The notes under the pieces: generated by a model
What the model saw: only the letters and a program-made list of their open reading frames with translations
What the model was told of the DNA's origin: nothing
The model's database searches: none
Program-made: the position numbers and the translations under genes
Assembly: GCA_003669555.1 (NCBI GenBank)
Contig: QWOS01000107.1
Span: 1 to 34,560 of the forward strand
Length of the DNA: 34,560 bases
From: Planctomycetota bacterium
GTDB lineage: Bacteria > Planctomycetota > Planctomycetia > Gemmatales > Gemmataceae
Reading direction: 5' to 3'
In this document: in pieces, positions 26,401 to 33,742 of the stretch
Numbering within the stretch: position 1 is the stretch's first letter
How the letters are laid out: each line of letters opens with the position of its first letter

Positions 26401-29400
26401 GGACATAGGGCGCAAGAATCCCGTCAATGGTGATGGTGATCAACCGTTTGGAAACCAGGAAATCGAAATACCGAGGCACAGCGCCCGTGTTGCCGGGGTT
26501 GTATTCCAGGTGGTACCCGGTGGTCGCATCGCCGCCAAGGGTCAGATAGTTTGCGGGCAGCATTCCATCCGAGTCGATCAGGGTGACTGTTGGTGAAAGA
26601 ATCAGCGATCCAGAACCAGCCAGGAATGGTAGTGGATCGGTGATATCCACTTCCCAGGCAGTAAAAGCGGAAGGATTGTTGATGGCAATAGTGTAGCTGA
26701 CCGGTTCGCTGCCCTCGCCTATCCCGCCGTGTCCGTTCACGGAAACGCTTTTCCGGATGTCCAGCGCCGGTTCCACCACGGTGATTTTTTGCGTTGGGGT
26801 GGATGTTTGGGAGAGCGTGTCTGTCGGATTGCTGGTGTTGGCGTTATTCCAGGTGGTTTTGATCGAGTTGCCCAGTTGGGTGCCACTTTGGTTGCCCACC
26901 ACATTCAATACCACCGCCTGATAGGTGATCTCCACGGTTTCCGCAACCGCGTTGTTGGTGTCGGTATTGGTGATGTTTCCGAAATCAAAAGTGACCGTGT
27001 GTCCGCTGTTGGTGACCGTCGGGACCAACCTGGCGGCGGGAATGGACAAGCTGGAAGACGCTGTGGCTGTGACAATGTCAACAAAAGCCAGACCCGCGTC
27101 GAGCGTGTCAACCAGACGGACCGTGTTGGTGACGCCTTCCGGGAGCGTCAGTTTTGCCGTGTAGGTGACCAGTTCGCCGATCACACCGCGGAAAGCGCCC
27201 GTGGCGTTGAATTCGGTGCCCACCACCGTCTTGCTGGTGGCTGGGCCGGACAGGGTGACCGTGGCAGTATCCGTGAAGTCGGTGGGCGTGTAATCCGGAC
27301 CTCCCTCGACGGAGGCATAGTTGAACACGGTAGCGGTGTTCGTGTAGGTTTTGCTGGCTTCCACAGTGGGATCAGCGACAAGATCGTAGGTGACCAGGAC
27401 AATGTTCTTGCCATTATTGATCGGGGTGCCATCCAGATTTTTCCCCGGGGCAATCGCGCCGATGGATGAACCATCAACCAGTTCAATGCCATCGTTGGGC
27501 CCGGTGCCAAAGAAGCCGGCACCCACACTTTTGTAGGGCAGTGGATTGCCGGCGCCGTCTGTCACACGCAAGTTCAGGCCCGCGCCGCCGGTGGGGGCGC
27601 TGAAGCCGGTTGGAATAGTGTCACGCAGGCGGACATCAAAGGCGCCCTTGGGACTTGATCCCTTGTTTTCGAGAGAAATCACAAAGGTTGCCAAATCGCT
27701 CGCATCCACTTTGCCGAGGTTGCTGTTCAGCGTTGAACCAAGATTGGCGGAAGTGATCGTCCCTGCGAAACGGGAGCCCGCAGTGCCGGGTGCATTGAAA
27801 GTGACACCCGTGGATGCCACCTGGACGGGGCTGAATACCCCATTGCTGTTGCTGGTGGCAACAACTCCCTTTCGCACACCAAGCACCGAGGGCGTCAGAA
27901 CCTGAACCTGGACCAGGGTATTGGCGGTGATGGCATTGTTGCCACTGTCGATCTGTGACTTTTCGAACTGATTGGTGAGGAACAACCTGTCCGCCATGGG
28001 TTCATCGGTAGCGGAAACCGTCACCAGAAGGTCGATAGTGGTGACATCATTGGCGGGGTCATTGTGGTCCCCGTAATTCAGCTGGAATGAATTGGCGATG
28101 GCATCATGACTCAAAGCCGGAGTGATACCGATGATGCTGTGGAAGGTGTCCCCCGGCGCGTAACAGATGGTCCCGGCCACGGGTGCAGTGCTGCTGACAA
28201 CCGGGTTGAAGCGGGTCACCTCGGCCGCATGGAAAAGGGGCAGGGGGAGGTAATCGGTGACGGTCAAATTGGTAAAGCTGGAAAAAGCGAGGCTGGTGGT
28301 CAAACGGTAGGTGACCGTGTCACCCGGCAGGACCTGGACCGGCAAGGTGAAGCTGGTGTTCCCGTTGACCGCATAAACAGTCTTGCTGTTGGGTAGCGAG
28401 ACTATCCTGATTTCCTCGGCGGTTGTGTCGGTCACCGTGTTGGTTGTCGGTACGAGGTTGGCCACATTCAGGAGATCGCCCGTGATGCTGGCATGATTGA
28501 CCAGCCAATCACCCGGAACCACCACATTGCTGCCGGATAGCTGGGCTTTTTGATAAGTGTTGTCAATCTTCGCGCGGAACCGGATGAATGCAATGGTGCC
28601 TGGATTGATGGCTGGATTCGATTGGGGTAGTGGGCCACCGGTGCCGCCATCAGGCACATTTCCGCCCAGTAGCATGCCATCCTGCCCATTGTTTTGCAGC
28701 AATTGGCTCACATTGAAAACCAGGAGGTCGGTCCCGCTGCTAGGGTTGGCAACCGCGCTGAAGGTATTGCCGCTGAAAAGCAGGTTCGAGGTAACGCCAT
28801 GTTCCCGAAGTTCGAGTGTGGGCGCGAAAGAGCCATCAACGGACAATCCGTCGGGTAAAATGTCGCTCACAGCCAGGTTCTGGAAGGCGAAATAATCAGA
28901 AACCTGCACATGCAGGGTGTATTCAAGGGTGTCACCCGGGGTGTATCCCGGGCTGGATTGATCATCCACAATCCTCACCGTCTTCTGGATGGCTAAAGAC
29001 CGTTCAGTGAGAGTGTGGGTGGTATGGCTGTCAGAGGCGGATACTACATGGCGCGCCGCGTCACGCGTGTCGATGGGGGTCCAGTCGCCTTCAGCCCGGG
29101 CGTTGTCCACGGCTGGCTGCGGTTGGCCGGTCACCGGGACCGTTGGTAAACTGGTGCTGTCGAAATAGGGCACATAAAAGCTGAAAGTCACGGTGGCGTC
29201 ATCAATGCCAGTGGTGCCAGTGACCGAAGCCAGAGTTTCCAGCAGGGTGCCGCCGGGGATGGTGATGGAAGGCAGGCTGGAACTGGCGATGGCTCCGCCG
29301 GTGACCGAATCCACTTTCAAAAACTGCATGCTCGAATCGAGAATATCGCGTATCTGCAGATTGGTGAGTGTTTGGCCGTTGGCCACATCCACACGGAGTT

Positions 29401-30181
29401 TGTACTGCCTGGGAAAATTGGGTCCGGTGGCGGTCTCGTCTTCGGGGCCGATGTACTCTTTCAAAAGGCGGAACAATTCCGGGGTGACTGATGAACTGAC
29501 AGCCGTACCAACAAGGGTGGGATCGGATTGTGGGTTATTCAAGGGGTCGTTGCCATATTGGAAACCGCCTTGGGCGAGCAAGGGGAGCGGGGTTCCCAAA
29601 TCGGCCAGATTGCTGATGTTGAGAGCCACATCGATGGAGGCCACAGGCTGATCGTTGGTGAAGCTTCCGAAGGGCAGTTGCAAAACCACCAACTGGTCGC
29701 CTTCCTTGAAATTTGCAGGCGGTTTGATCACCAGGGGTTTGCCGGTGGGGTCCACCGCATAGGGATGGTTGACACCCGCTGCAGTCAGGGTGATGACGGT
29801 CGAAGTGACAGGCAGACCCAGGTAGGTGGCTGAGGCGAAGGTGATGCCGTCATCCACAGCAGTGCCTACGCCATCGGCCCCGGTTTTGGGGACATACAGA
29901 TCGATATACGGTCCGTAGCCGGCATCTATCGGGCTGGTGTTATCAAAGGTGAGGACCATATGGGTCTGTTCACCGATGAAACTGGTTGCGGGTGGATAAA
30001 TCGCCACGTGATTGCGTGGAGAATCGGCCCAGATCGAAGGGGGTGCCAGGGTGACGGTGGGAATGGCCGCAGGCACGGTGCGCGCTTCCAGCCTTTCGAG
30101 ACCTGGCTGAACCCTAACCGACCTTTTTGTTTTTGGTGATGCGGTACCGCGCAGGCGAGAAAAAAAAGATCGCATAGCCAT
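20483..30181 (-). CDS. Giant secreted modular surface protein (DUF11 repeats, SdrD/Cna-B modules, FG-GAP/VCBS-like C-terminus)
   Basis: A 3,232-residue protein from the ATG at 30181; the frame extends to 30307 with a TTG, but the basic N-terminus and the motif LERLEARTVPA (residues 28-38), the planctomycete extracellular-protein signature, fit 30181. Residues about 45-1960 are DUF11-like beta-sandwich repeats with recurring segments such as DTVTYRL, NLPAGMQFLNDG and VTITYQA. Five SdrD/Cna-B-like modules begin near 1969, 2089, 2530, 2653 and 2767, each with a Ca-loop such as DVDGNRTFG and a GxYxF strand; a DUF11 block (about 2204-2527) separates numbers 2 and 3. Residues about 2915-3232 are FG-GAP/VCBS-like repeats with GDLNGDG, GDLDGNG and GDTNGDG calcium motifs. 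I see no sortase signal or terminal membrane anchor. Probably a Ca-dependent cell-surface or matrix adhesin. It is nearly cysteine-free. Confidence 0.9.
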   Translation of the reverse strand: MAMRSFFSRLRGTASPKTKRSVRVQPGLERLEARTVPAAIPTVTLAPPSIWADSPRNHVAIYPPATSFIGEQTHMVLTFDNTSPIDAGYGPYIDLYVPKTGADGVGTAVDDGITFASATYLGLPVTSTVITLTAAGVNHPYAVDPTGKPLVIKPPANFKEGDQLVVLQLPFGSFTNDQPVASIDVALNISNLADLGTPLPLLAQGGFQYGNDPLNNPQSDPTLVGTAVSSSVTPELFRLLKEYIGPEDETATGPNFPRQYKLRVDVANGQTLTNLQIRDILDSSMQFLKVDSVTGGAIASSSLPSITIPGGTLLETLASVTGTTGIDDATVTFSFYVPYFDSTSLPTVPVTGQPQPAVDNARAEGDWTPIDTRDAARHVVSASDSHTTHTLTERSLAIQKTVRIVDDQSSPGYTPGDTLEYTLHVQVSDYFAFQNLAVSDILPDGLSVDGSFAPTLELREHGVTSNLLFSGNTFSAVANPSSGTDLLVFNVSQLLQNNGQDGMLLGGNVPDGGTGGPLPQSNPAINPGTIAFIRFRAKIDNTYQKAQLSGSNVVVPGDWLVNHASITGDLLNVANLVPTTNTVTDTTAEEIRIVSLPNSKTVYAVNGNTSFTLPVQVLPGDTVTYRLTTSLAFSSFTNLTVTDYLPLPLFHAAEVTRFNPVVSSTAPVAGTICYAPGDTFHSIIGITPALSHDAIANSFQLNYGDHNDPANDVTTIDLLVTVSATDEPMADRLFLTNQFEKSQIDSGNNAITANTLVQVQVLTPSVLGVRKGVVATSNSNGVFSPVQVASTGVTFNAPGTAGSRFAGTITSANLGSTLNSNLGKVDASDLATFVISLENKGSSPKGAFDVRLRDTIPTGFSAPTGGAGLNLRVTDGAGNPLPYKSVGAGFFGTGPNDGIELVDGSSIGAIAPGKNLDGTPINNGKNIVLVTYDLVADPTVEASKTYTNTATVFNYASVEGGPDYTPTDFTDTATVTLSGPATSKTVVGTEFNATGAFRGVIGELVTYTAKLTLPEGVTNTVRLVDTLDAGLAFVDIVTATASSSLSIPAARLVPTVTNSGHTVTFDFGNITNTDTNNAVAETVEITYQAVVLNVVGNQSGTQLGNSIKTTWNNANTSNPTDTLSQTSTPTQKITVVEPALDIRKSVSVNGHGGIGEGSEPVSYTIAINNPSAFTAWEVDITDPLPFLAGSGSLILSPTVTLIDSDGMLPANYLTLGGDATTGYHLEYNPGNTGAVPRYFDFLVSKRLITITIDGILAPYVPVGGFINNTATTTWTSLDGNPGARSTYNPNSTERTGADGVGGTLNDYADSSSAGIQVPSGSTKSLISTSEADTPGSQVAIGEIARYRLAFEIAQGATTNLQFHDNLPAGMQFLNDGTAMVALVSASGTAFTGGIASPATQVAASNVNSVVPTFVLPDSAVSSTASTNNDSYGNGSDVYFSFGNLTNTDTNITQKEYVIVEFNALVMNVSANQAGTSLANTFDIFSGGAQIGTTSNPTTIEVMEPSVSIAKTTGTATGDAGDRVEYTLVVVNATGSLVAPAHNILVTDLLPAELLLDTNSVKVEKVSGFASYINRSTSGKLDVEVLKLLPGEGVKITYTAVVQNGVNPGQIVTNNAQILYTTLPGTGTIINPTGSVTPGVSGATDGQRDGSGGVNDYNGSSAASFAVKRPTIGKTIAASSLPQTKTSQFNPSQEDIAPGEIVSYRLTVTLVEGTQRVLVADAFPAGNMTFDSARVDVIGAGITNTAELSVGSPASYAGGMVTFDFGSVTVPGDNDESNNQIEILVFGKLDAGPAVNASGAVVINSVTLDYGDPDKPSSSVAFDVVEPRLSIQKTNDSPQVDAGDTVTYTLVVSHTNQSTSAAFQNIVTDLLPIGLSLIVGSVTVSDSTAEVQIGNTPGDTTVGILISEILLGQTVTITYQARVTGLPTTTVRPGDQILNTAIVEGSSVPREGGRPTVDSDQSVVTLNSSALSGYAYHDVDGNRTFGIGAGDLPLAGVIISLTGTDILGNPVTATTTTDANGLYQFATLAPGTYTITEIQPAGYVSNGEQPGSPFAVTNPVMVENILQAFIPAGSNTTGHHFNFAEVQPGSIAGTVYVDTNDNGIINIGEPGIPGVAIQLTGTDLYGRPVSTSFTTDLNGGYSFTGLLPGTYTVTETTQPFYLDGQDTPGNLGGNNTINETLSTIVLLPAGIATGYNFGERQTQSTKSLVDGLLPATPGSLVAIGEVVRYRLVFTLPQSTATNLVFQENLPAGMLFLNDGSATVALVAPVSGLLTGGLAGSDPGSVVIASGATGVVPVYAMPGGAISSNFSTNEDNYSDGTDVFFKFGALANPDRDAARAEYVIVEFNARVLDVSANQPGDQIDNTFTVFNGNSPTDPVGDPSNIVTVDVVDPDLQISKTANGQRFDAGDTVIFTIVLDHTGLSTSTAFNALVTDALATGLKLVPGSVTVSDAAAVVQQGNGLGDLAIRVLVPELPLGQSVTVTYQAIVVGFPVTSVRPGDQVTNTARSSSSSVPDAHGRVDNVADDEIITLNSNGLSGFVYHDIDGNRTFGAGAGDLPLAGVIISLTGADNLGNPVTATTTTDANGWYQFANLAPGTYTLIERQPTGYVSNGEQPGSPFAVTNPVMVENVLAALIPKGSNNNGLNFNFAEVLPGGIGGSVYSDLNNNGLREAAETGLPGVVMQITGTDLYGRPVSATVITDSNGEYLFGALLAGEYMVTETMQPRGYLDGKDTPGSLGGDNSVNERLSGIVLPAAGYGTGYNFGELVPASLNGQVYMDLNRNGQRDPADLPLVNVPMTLQGTDDLGNLVNLNTTTDQDGNYRFDNLRPGVYEVIETQPAGYMQGETQPGSDGGTVPAHDLIQSVVLNPGADAIAYDFTELGKPADPVTPLPPPVLPLVISKQQYLASSPDQSWVFNAPLQPHFSNFAPNGAMGSAAFVVTGSGAGSGIVRVFDYGQDNERFRFQPYGTSAVGVRVAKGDVTGDGVPDFVTVPTGGFASMVHIYDGNNGNLVRSFNAYPGFMGGLWVAVGDLNGDGIQEVVTGTDVGVGPHVVAFDAATGTAIHSFLAYAPTYLGGVRVAVGDLDGNGLSEIITSAGAGASPHIVYFDGLTAATLRSFYAFAPGYLGGTQITAGDTNGDGRAEVIAGSGLNAAGGSLYVFNGAGTMLLAKSVSDAVFGIDVGTQDINVDGIADIIVSRNARSGPFVEILDGLTLNALDDFFADDPRFTGGISVA
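22230..24290 (-). repeat. Recent duplication of B-module DNA inside the giant gene
   Basis: Bases 22301-22600 align with 23996-24295 at a constant offset of 1,695 with no insertion or deletion, and long runs are identical (for example around 22310-22370 and 24005-24065). These encode the modules starting LSGFVYHDIDGNRTFG and LSGYAYHDVDGNRTFG. The flanking DUF11 and second B modules also resemble each other at protein level, so the copied unit is probably about 1.7 kb. Confidence 0.8.
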
Positions 30182-30212
30182 GGCTTTTTTCCAGGTTTTC
30201 TCTTGGTACGGA

Positions 30213-30218
30213 TTTATA
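30213..30218 (-). promoter_or_regulatory. Possible -10 box for the giant gene
   Basis: On the minus strand TATAAA at 30218-30213 lies about 30 bases before the ATG at 30181, with GGAA just upstream of that ATG. The -35 position (about 30241-30236) reads CAACGG and does not match consensus, so this is a weak call. Confidence 0.3.
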
Positions 30219-30622
30219 TCTTGAATTGGATGGAGCCGTTGTAGGCCCATATTTCCCAAACTTCCCAAACCACTGTATGGCTTTGGTGATATAACTATTG
30301 CTGCCAAGCAATATGCTTCGTCCCATACTCGATGATAACACGCAGTTTTTATTAATCAAGAAGCTGACTTCATGATGGCTGGTGCAGAAGTGAACAAAAT
30401 GTTTTCGTTATCTCCGAATCATGGGCACTCGGGAAACAGTTCCTCACCGAGGCGCTGGGCTGAATCCAGATGCAGCGGCGGTCCCTGAAAATCAGGTTTT
30501 GAACCAGACTCAAGGCGGTGCAACCCCATGCCACCAATGGAGATAGCCGAATGAATGACAGTGAAATGGGCTCCCTGGGGTCGAATCGGGTGACAGAAAA
30601 CCCACAACCCGGGTGCAGGCCG

Positions 30623-30628
30623 TATAAT
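30623..30628 (+). promoter_or_regulatory. Consensus -10 box for the second hydrolase
   Basis: A perfect TATAAT at 30623-30628 would start transcription near 30635, giving a leader of about 30 bases before the TTG at 30666. No good -35 box lies 16-18 bases upstream; the nearest TGACA is too far away (30591-30595). Confidence 0.45.
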
Positions 30629-30665
30629 CACCCAAGTTACCTCCACTCTTCCTGGGGAACTCCAG

Positions 30666-31529
30666 TTGAAAACCACCCTTGCCTGTTTGTTGATTATTAT
30701 GGCGACATGCCCCGCGCAAGCTGCGGGAACCGTTCCAAAGGTCATGCCGCTCTGGTCTGCCGAAGCCCCGGTGGGCAAGGGTCAGACGGAAAAGACTACA
30801 GCAAAAATCACTGTTTATACTCCTGAAAAGCCGAACGGCACGGCTATCGTGATTTGCCCGGGTGGTGGGTATGGAGGATTGGCGATCGATCCGGAAGGCC
30901 ACGGCATAGCCAGGTGGCTGAACAAACAGGGTATCACCGGTGTGGTTCTGGAATATCGGCTGCCAGCAGGGCGATCGCAGGTTCCCCTGCTGGATGCCCA
31001 GCGGGCGATTCGCCTCACCCGCGCCAATTCCATGGCCTGGGGGCTCAAGGCGGACCGTATCGGCATCATCGGTTTTTCGGCTGGTGGCCACCTGGCATCC
31101 ACGGCGGGCACGCATTTTGATAACGGCAATACCAAGTCAGACGATCCTGTTTCCCGCCTTGGTTGTCGTCCGGACTTCATGATCCTCGTCTATCCTGTCA
31201 TCACCATGGGAGCCAAAACACATGGTGGCTCGAAGGCCAACCTGCTGGGGAAAAACCCGAAGCCCGATCTGGTGGAATTGTTCTCGAACGAGAAGCAGGT
31301 CACTGCCCGCACACCTCCCACCTTTCTTGCCCATGCCCTGGATGACGGGGCAGTCGTGCCTGCCAACAGTCGCGATTTCTACTCCGCTTTGCAGGCCCAT
31401 AATGTACCCAGCGAGTACCTGGAATTGCCGAGCGGCGGGCATGGCCTGAACGGCTACAAGGGTCCGATGTGGGATGCCTGGCAAACCAGGTCCATGGCCT
31501 GGCTGGTGGCCAATAAATTGTCGGAATAA
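30666..31529 (+). CDS. Secreted alpha/beta hydrolase (esterase-like), TTG start
   Basis: A 287-residue protein. The TTG at 30666 is chosen because it begins a good signal peptide (KTTLACLLIIMATCPAQAAG) and has GGGGA 8 bases upstream; an ATG at codon 12 would cut the signal in half. The oxyanion loop is CPGGGYGGL (about 60-68), the nucleophile Ser138 is in GFSAGG, the acid is probably in LAHALDDGAVV (about 222-232) and the His is in SGGHGLNG (about 262). This pattern matches planctomycete esterases often annotated as acetyl-xylan-esterase-like or BD-FAE-like. It should deacylate a polymer or small ester outside the cytoplasm; the substrate is unknown. It shares only the fold with the hydrolase at 9368. 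Confidence 0.85.
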   Translation: MKTTLACLLIIMATCPAQAAGTVPKVMPLWSAEAPVGKGQTEKTTAKITVYTPEKPNGTAIVICPGGGYGGLAIDPEGHGIARWLNKQGITGVVLEYRLPAGRSQVPLLDAQRAIRLTRANSMAWGLKADRIGIIGFSAGGHLASTAGTHFDNGNTKSDDPVSRLGCRPDFMILVYPVITMGAKTHGGSKANLLGKNPKPDLVELFSNEKQVTARTPPTFLAHALDDGAVVPANSRDFYSALQAHNVPSEYLELPSGGHGLNGYKGPMWDAWQTRSMAWLVANKLSE

Positions 31530-31891
31530 GCGCAACCTTGAACGCTGGGTTGGCGAGTGCCTGGCAAGGCCTGGTGGCTATGTTTTCGGCTGGGCACCCG
31601 GCAATAAATGCGGGCAGATAAACACCCCCACCTGCCGCTGCCCGAAGCTCACCAGCAATGTCCATCCCTCGCAATTCAGTCAAACCCAGAAACGGATCGC
31701 CACCACGCATTCTTCATAACCGACCGGGACGCCTTCCCAGGCAAAGGCGGAACCCGTCTTGGTAGGGCTTCCAGATTGTCAGGTTCTTGCGCGAATCTTC
31801 CCCTCCCTTTTTTCTGGAGGAGGTCCCGGTCGAATTCAGGGCAATCAGGCCGCCGTAAAGGAACTCGTTGCCGAGGTGGGTTTTCCTTAAT
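31530..31891. other. Intergenic region with no supported gene
   Basis: 362 bases between the hydrolase stop and the abiE operator. Short frames here look non-coding, and I see no hairpin with a T-run. It probably marks the edge of the accessory patch. Confidence 0.45.
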
Positions 31892-31925
31892 TGTCAAGTT
31901 TTATAGCAAAAAAACTTGACATAAT
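31892..31925 (+). promoter_or_regulatory. Inverted-repeat operator over the abiE promoter
   Basis: TGTCAAGTTTT (31892-31902) and AAAACTTGACA (31911-31921) are perfect 11-bp inverted copies with an 8-base spacer. The right arm overlaps CATAAT (31920-31925), a five-of-six -10 match that would start transcription near 31932. GGAGAG at 31936-31941 is then the ribosome site of the ATG at 31952. The right arm also contains a TTGACA. AbiEi-type antitoxins are known to repress their own operon through inverted repeats, so this is the likely site. Confidence 0.7.
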
Positions 31926-31951
31926 CCCGGCTCTCGGAGAGAATCTTCTTC

Positions 31952-32716
31952 ATGGGAACCATTGCAACCAAGTCTGGATCGGGCTCGGGTACTACCGCCG
32001 AAACCGTCCGCAAGCGAATCGAAGCTGGCGGCGAACGGGTGTGGCGACTAACCGATTTTGAGGGGATGCCGTTTACGGCAGTCGCCCAAGCATTGTCGCG
32101 TCTGAAAGGCGGTGGTGTGATCCAGCGGTTGGGTAAAGGCCTCTACTATCGGTCGCGGCCAACAGCTTTCGGGCCGAGCAAGCCGAACACCGCGCAGATT
32201 CGCGGTCTCTCTGTTCGCAGGAAGTGCGTCTTTCCCGCCGGAATCGCGGCAGCCAACCTGCTCGGTTTCACCACGCAGAACCCGGCACGGGTGGAGGTGG
32301 CCACCAATGGTTCGAGCCTACCGCGATTGATCGTCGGAAAGGATACGGTCATCCATACAAGACGGCCGGAGTCCTGGCGAAACCTTTCTGAGACGGATGG
32401 TGCTCTTCTCGACTTCCTCCGCAATCGGGCGGAGGCGAGTGAACAATCTTCCGAAGAAACCGTTAAGAAGCTGCTCGGATACTTCCGTGAGCACGGGCGC
32501 TTCGATCGGCTCCTTGGCATTGCTCAATCTGAACCGCCGCGTGTCCGTGCCATGCTCGGGGCCATCGGTCAGCAACTCGGTCACCACGAAAGTATGCTGC
32601 TATCGTTGCGGCAGAGCTTGAACCCGCTTTCCCGGTTTGATTTCGGATTGCTTGCTGCGCTGGCACATGCTCGGGAATGGCAAGCGAAAGAGCGTAAAAC
32701 CGATGAAACTCTTTGA
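31952..32716 (+). CDS. AbiEi-like antitoxin (type IV toxin-antitoxin, phage-defence regulator)
   Basis: A 254-residue protein. Residues about 15-75 are a winged-helix domain (TAETVRKRI; FTAVAQALSRLKGGGVIQRL; GKGLYYRS) as in AbiEi/DUF6088 antitoxins. The middle (GLSVRRKCVFPAGIAAANLLG; PARVEVATNG) is the conserved C-terminal antitoxin part, and a helical extension follows (about 165-254). AbiEi represses its operon and neutralises AbiEii, a nucleotidyltransferase toxin. The toxin ATG at 32703 lies 14 bases inside this gene's end, the usual coupled arrangement, but the toxin is truncated (see next). The antitoxin frame itself is intact. Its inverted-repeat operator lies directly upstream. Confidence 0.8.
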   Translation: MGTIATKSGSGSGTTAETVRKRIEAGGERVWRLTDFEGMPFTAVAQALSRLKGGGVIQRLGKGLYYRSRPTAFGPSKPNTAQIRGLSVRRKCVFPAGIAAANLLGFTTQNPARVEVATNGSSLPRLIVGKDTVIHTRRPESWRNLSETDGALLDFLRNRAEASEQSSEETVKKLLGYFREHGRFDRLLGIAQSEPPRVRAMLGAIGQQLGHHESMLLSLRQSLNPLSRFDFGLLAALAHAREWQAKERKTDETL

Positions 32717-32805
32717 ACACCCGGATTTCGAGCAAGCGATTATCCGTGCGGCGGATCACTTCCGCCCACGGGGCCTGCCCGAAGCAATCATCGAAAAGGA
32801 TTACC
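32703..32805 (+). pseudogene. AbiEii-like toxin gene, first ~34 codons only
   Basis: The ATG at 32703 begins MKLFEHPDFEQAI and runs through FRPRGLPEAIIEKDY, the N-terminal signature of AbiEii/AbiGii nucleotidyltransferase toxins, in which IEKDY leads into the catalytic domain. Right after the codon for Tyr34 the sequence enters an insertion-sequence end at 32806, and the frame runs on to a stop at 32849. No catalytic part appears downstream of the element, so the toxin is dead rather than merely split. Confidence 0.75.
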
Positions 32806-32821
32806 TGGACCTCCCCAAGAA
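32806..32821 (+). repeat. Left terminal inverted repeat of the IS3-type element
   Basis: TGGACCTCCCCAAGAA, matching the complement of the right end at 33743-33758 at 15 of 16 positions. Confidence 0.85.
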
Positions 32822-32867
32822 TGGTACATATCCAGATAAATGCCTGTAAATTCAGCCATGGCGTTCC

Positions 32868-33165
32868 AAAATATCGAAGCCAAGGCGAATTTACATCCGG
32901 GAATACAAAGCCGAGGCTATCAAACTGTTGACCCAACAAGGTATTTCAGCCGGTGAGGCTGGACGACGCCTTGCATTGGTTCCCATCTGATCGTGCGTTG
33001 GAAAAAGCAGATTGAAACCGAAGGTGCCCATGCTTTTCCCGGTAATGGCAACCGTTCCCTTCTTGAGGAAGAGTTACACCAGTTGCGAGGCGAGAACAAG
33101 CGGTTGTTGATGGAGCGTGATATTTAAAAAAAACAGCAGCATTGCTTGCCAGAGAGGGGGCGTAG
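32868..33165 (+). pseudogene. IS3-type orfA remnant, frameshifted
   Basis: Translated in pieces it gives YKAEAIKLLTQQGISAGEAG and then, after a shift near 32985 (premature TGA at 32988-32990), VRWKKQIETEGAHAFPGNGN and LRGENKRLLMERDI. These are the helix-turn-helix and coiled-coil parts of IS3 OrfA. An A8 run at about 33126-33133 sits where such elements carry the programmed -1 frameshift between orfA and orfB. In the present frame it gives a stop just after MERDI. Confidence 0.75.
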
Positions 33166-33173
33166 GTTTTTTC

Positions 33174-33721
33174 ATGGATTTTCAAAAACCAGTGTCATTG
33201 GCCAGTCCTTGTGATGAGGCAAGTTTTGAAGGTTTCTACCTCCGGATTCTAGAAGTGGTGCCGTAGCCCCCGGAGAGCCAATAACAGCTCGGCAAAAGGC
33301 ATGGGTGGTGATCCAGGCTATGCATGCCGAGGCCAGGGAGCATTATGGTGGTCCGCGGATATATCCGGAATTGAAGAAGCGTAGATATGCGACAAGCCTG
33401 AACGCTGTTGCCAAAATCATGGGGGAAAACTGTACTCATTCAGACAGAGGCTCGCAGTATGCCAGCGAGCATTATCAAAGATTACCTGGAAATCAGCGGA
33501 TTCAATGCAGTATGAGCGGTGTTGGCCAATGCGGGGATAACGCCCCGATGGAAAGCTTCTTTACTTCATTGGAAAAGGAGTTGGTTCATCATGAAGATTA
33601 TGAGACTCGAGAGGAGGCAAAGACCAGCCTGTTTGAATATGTCGAAGTCTTCTACAACAATCAAAGACTTCAATCATCATTGGGATACCTGACCCCAGTT
33701 GCCTATGAACAAGCCGCATAA
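33174..33721 (+). pseudogene. IS3-type orfB remnant with internal deletion
   Basis: From the ATG at 33174 the start is frame-broken (stop near 33266). From about 33305 one frame reads AMHAEAREHYGGPRIYPELK, then passes at about 33430 straight into HSDRGSQYAS and DNAPMESFF, ending in FYNNQRLQSSLGYLTP. In intact OrfB about 100 residues lie between those parts, including the first catalytic Asp of the DDE triad. The second Asp (HSDRG) and the Glu (APMES) remain. The protein cannot be active. Confidence 0.8.
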
Positions 33722-33742
33722 TCCTTAAACATGTGTCCTCTT

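Larger units (their letters stand above)
30182..30665. other. Divergent intergenic region between the giant gene and the second hydrolase
   Basis: 484 bases with no supported gene. The half near 30182-30420 is AT-rich and carries a short direct repeat (TTTGGGAA twice, minus strand, about 30253-30275). Promoter-like sequences face both ways (see the next two entries). Confidence 0.5.
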
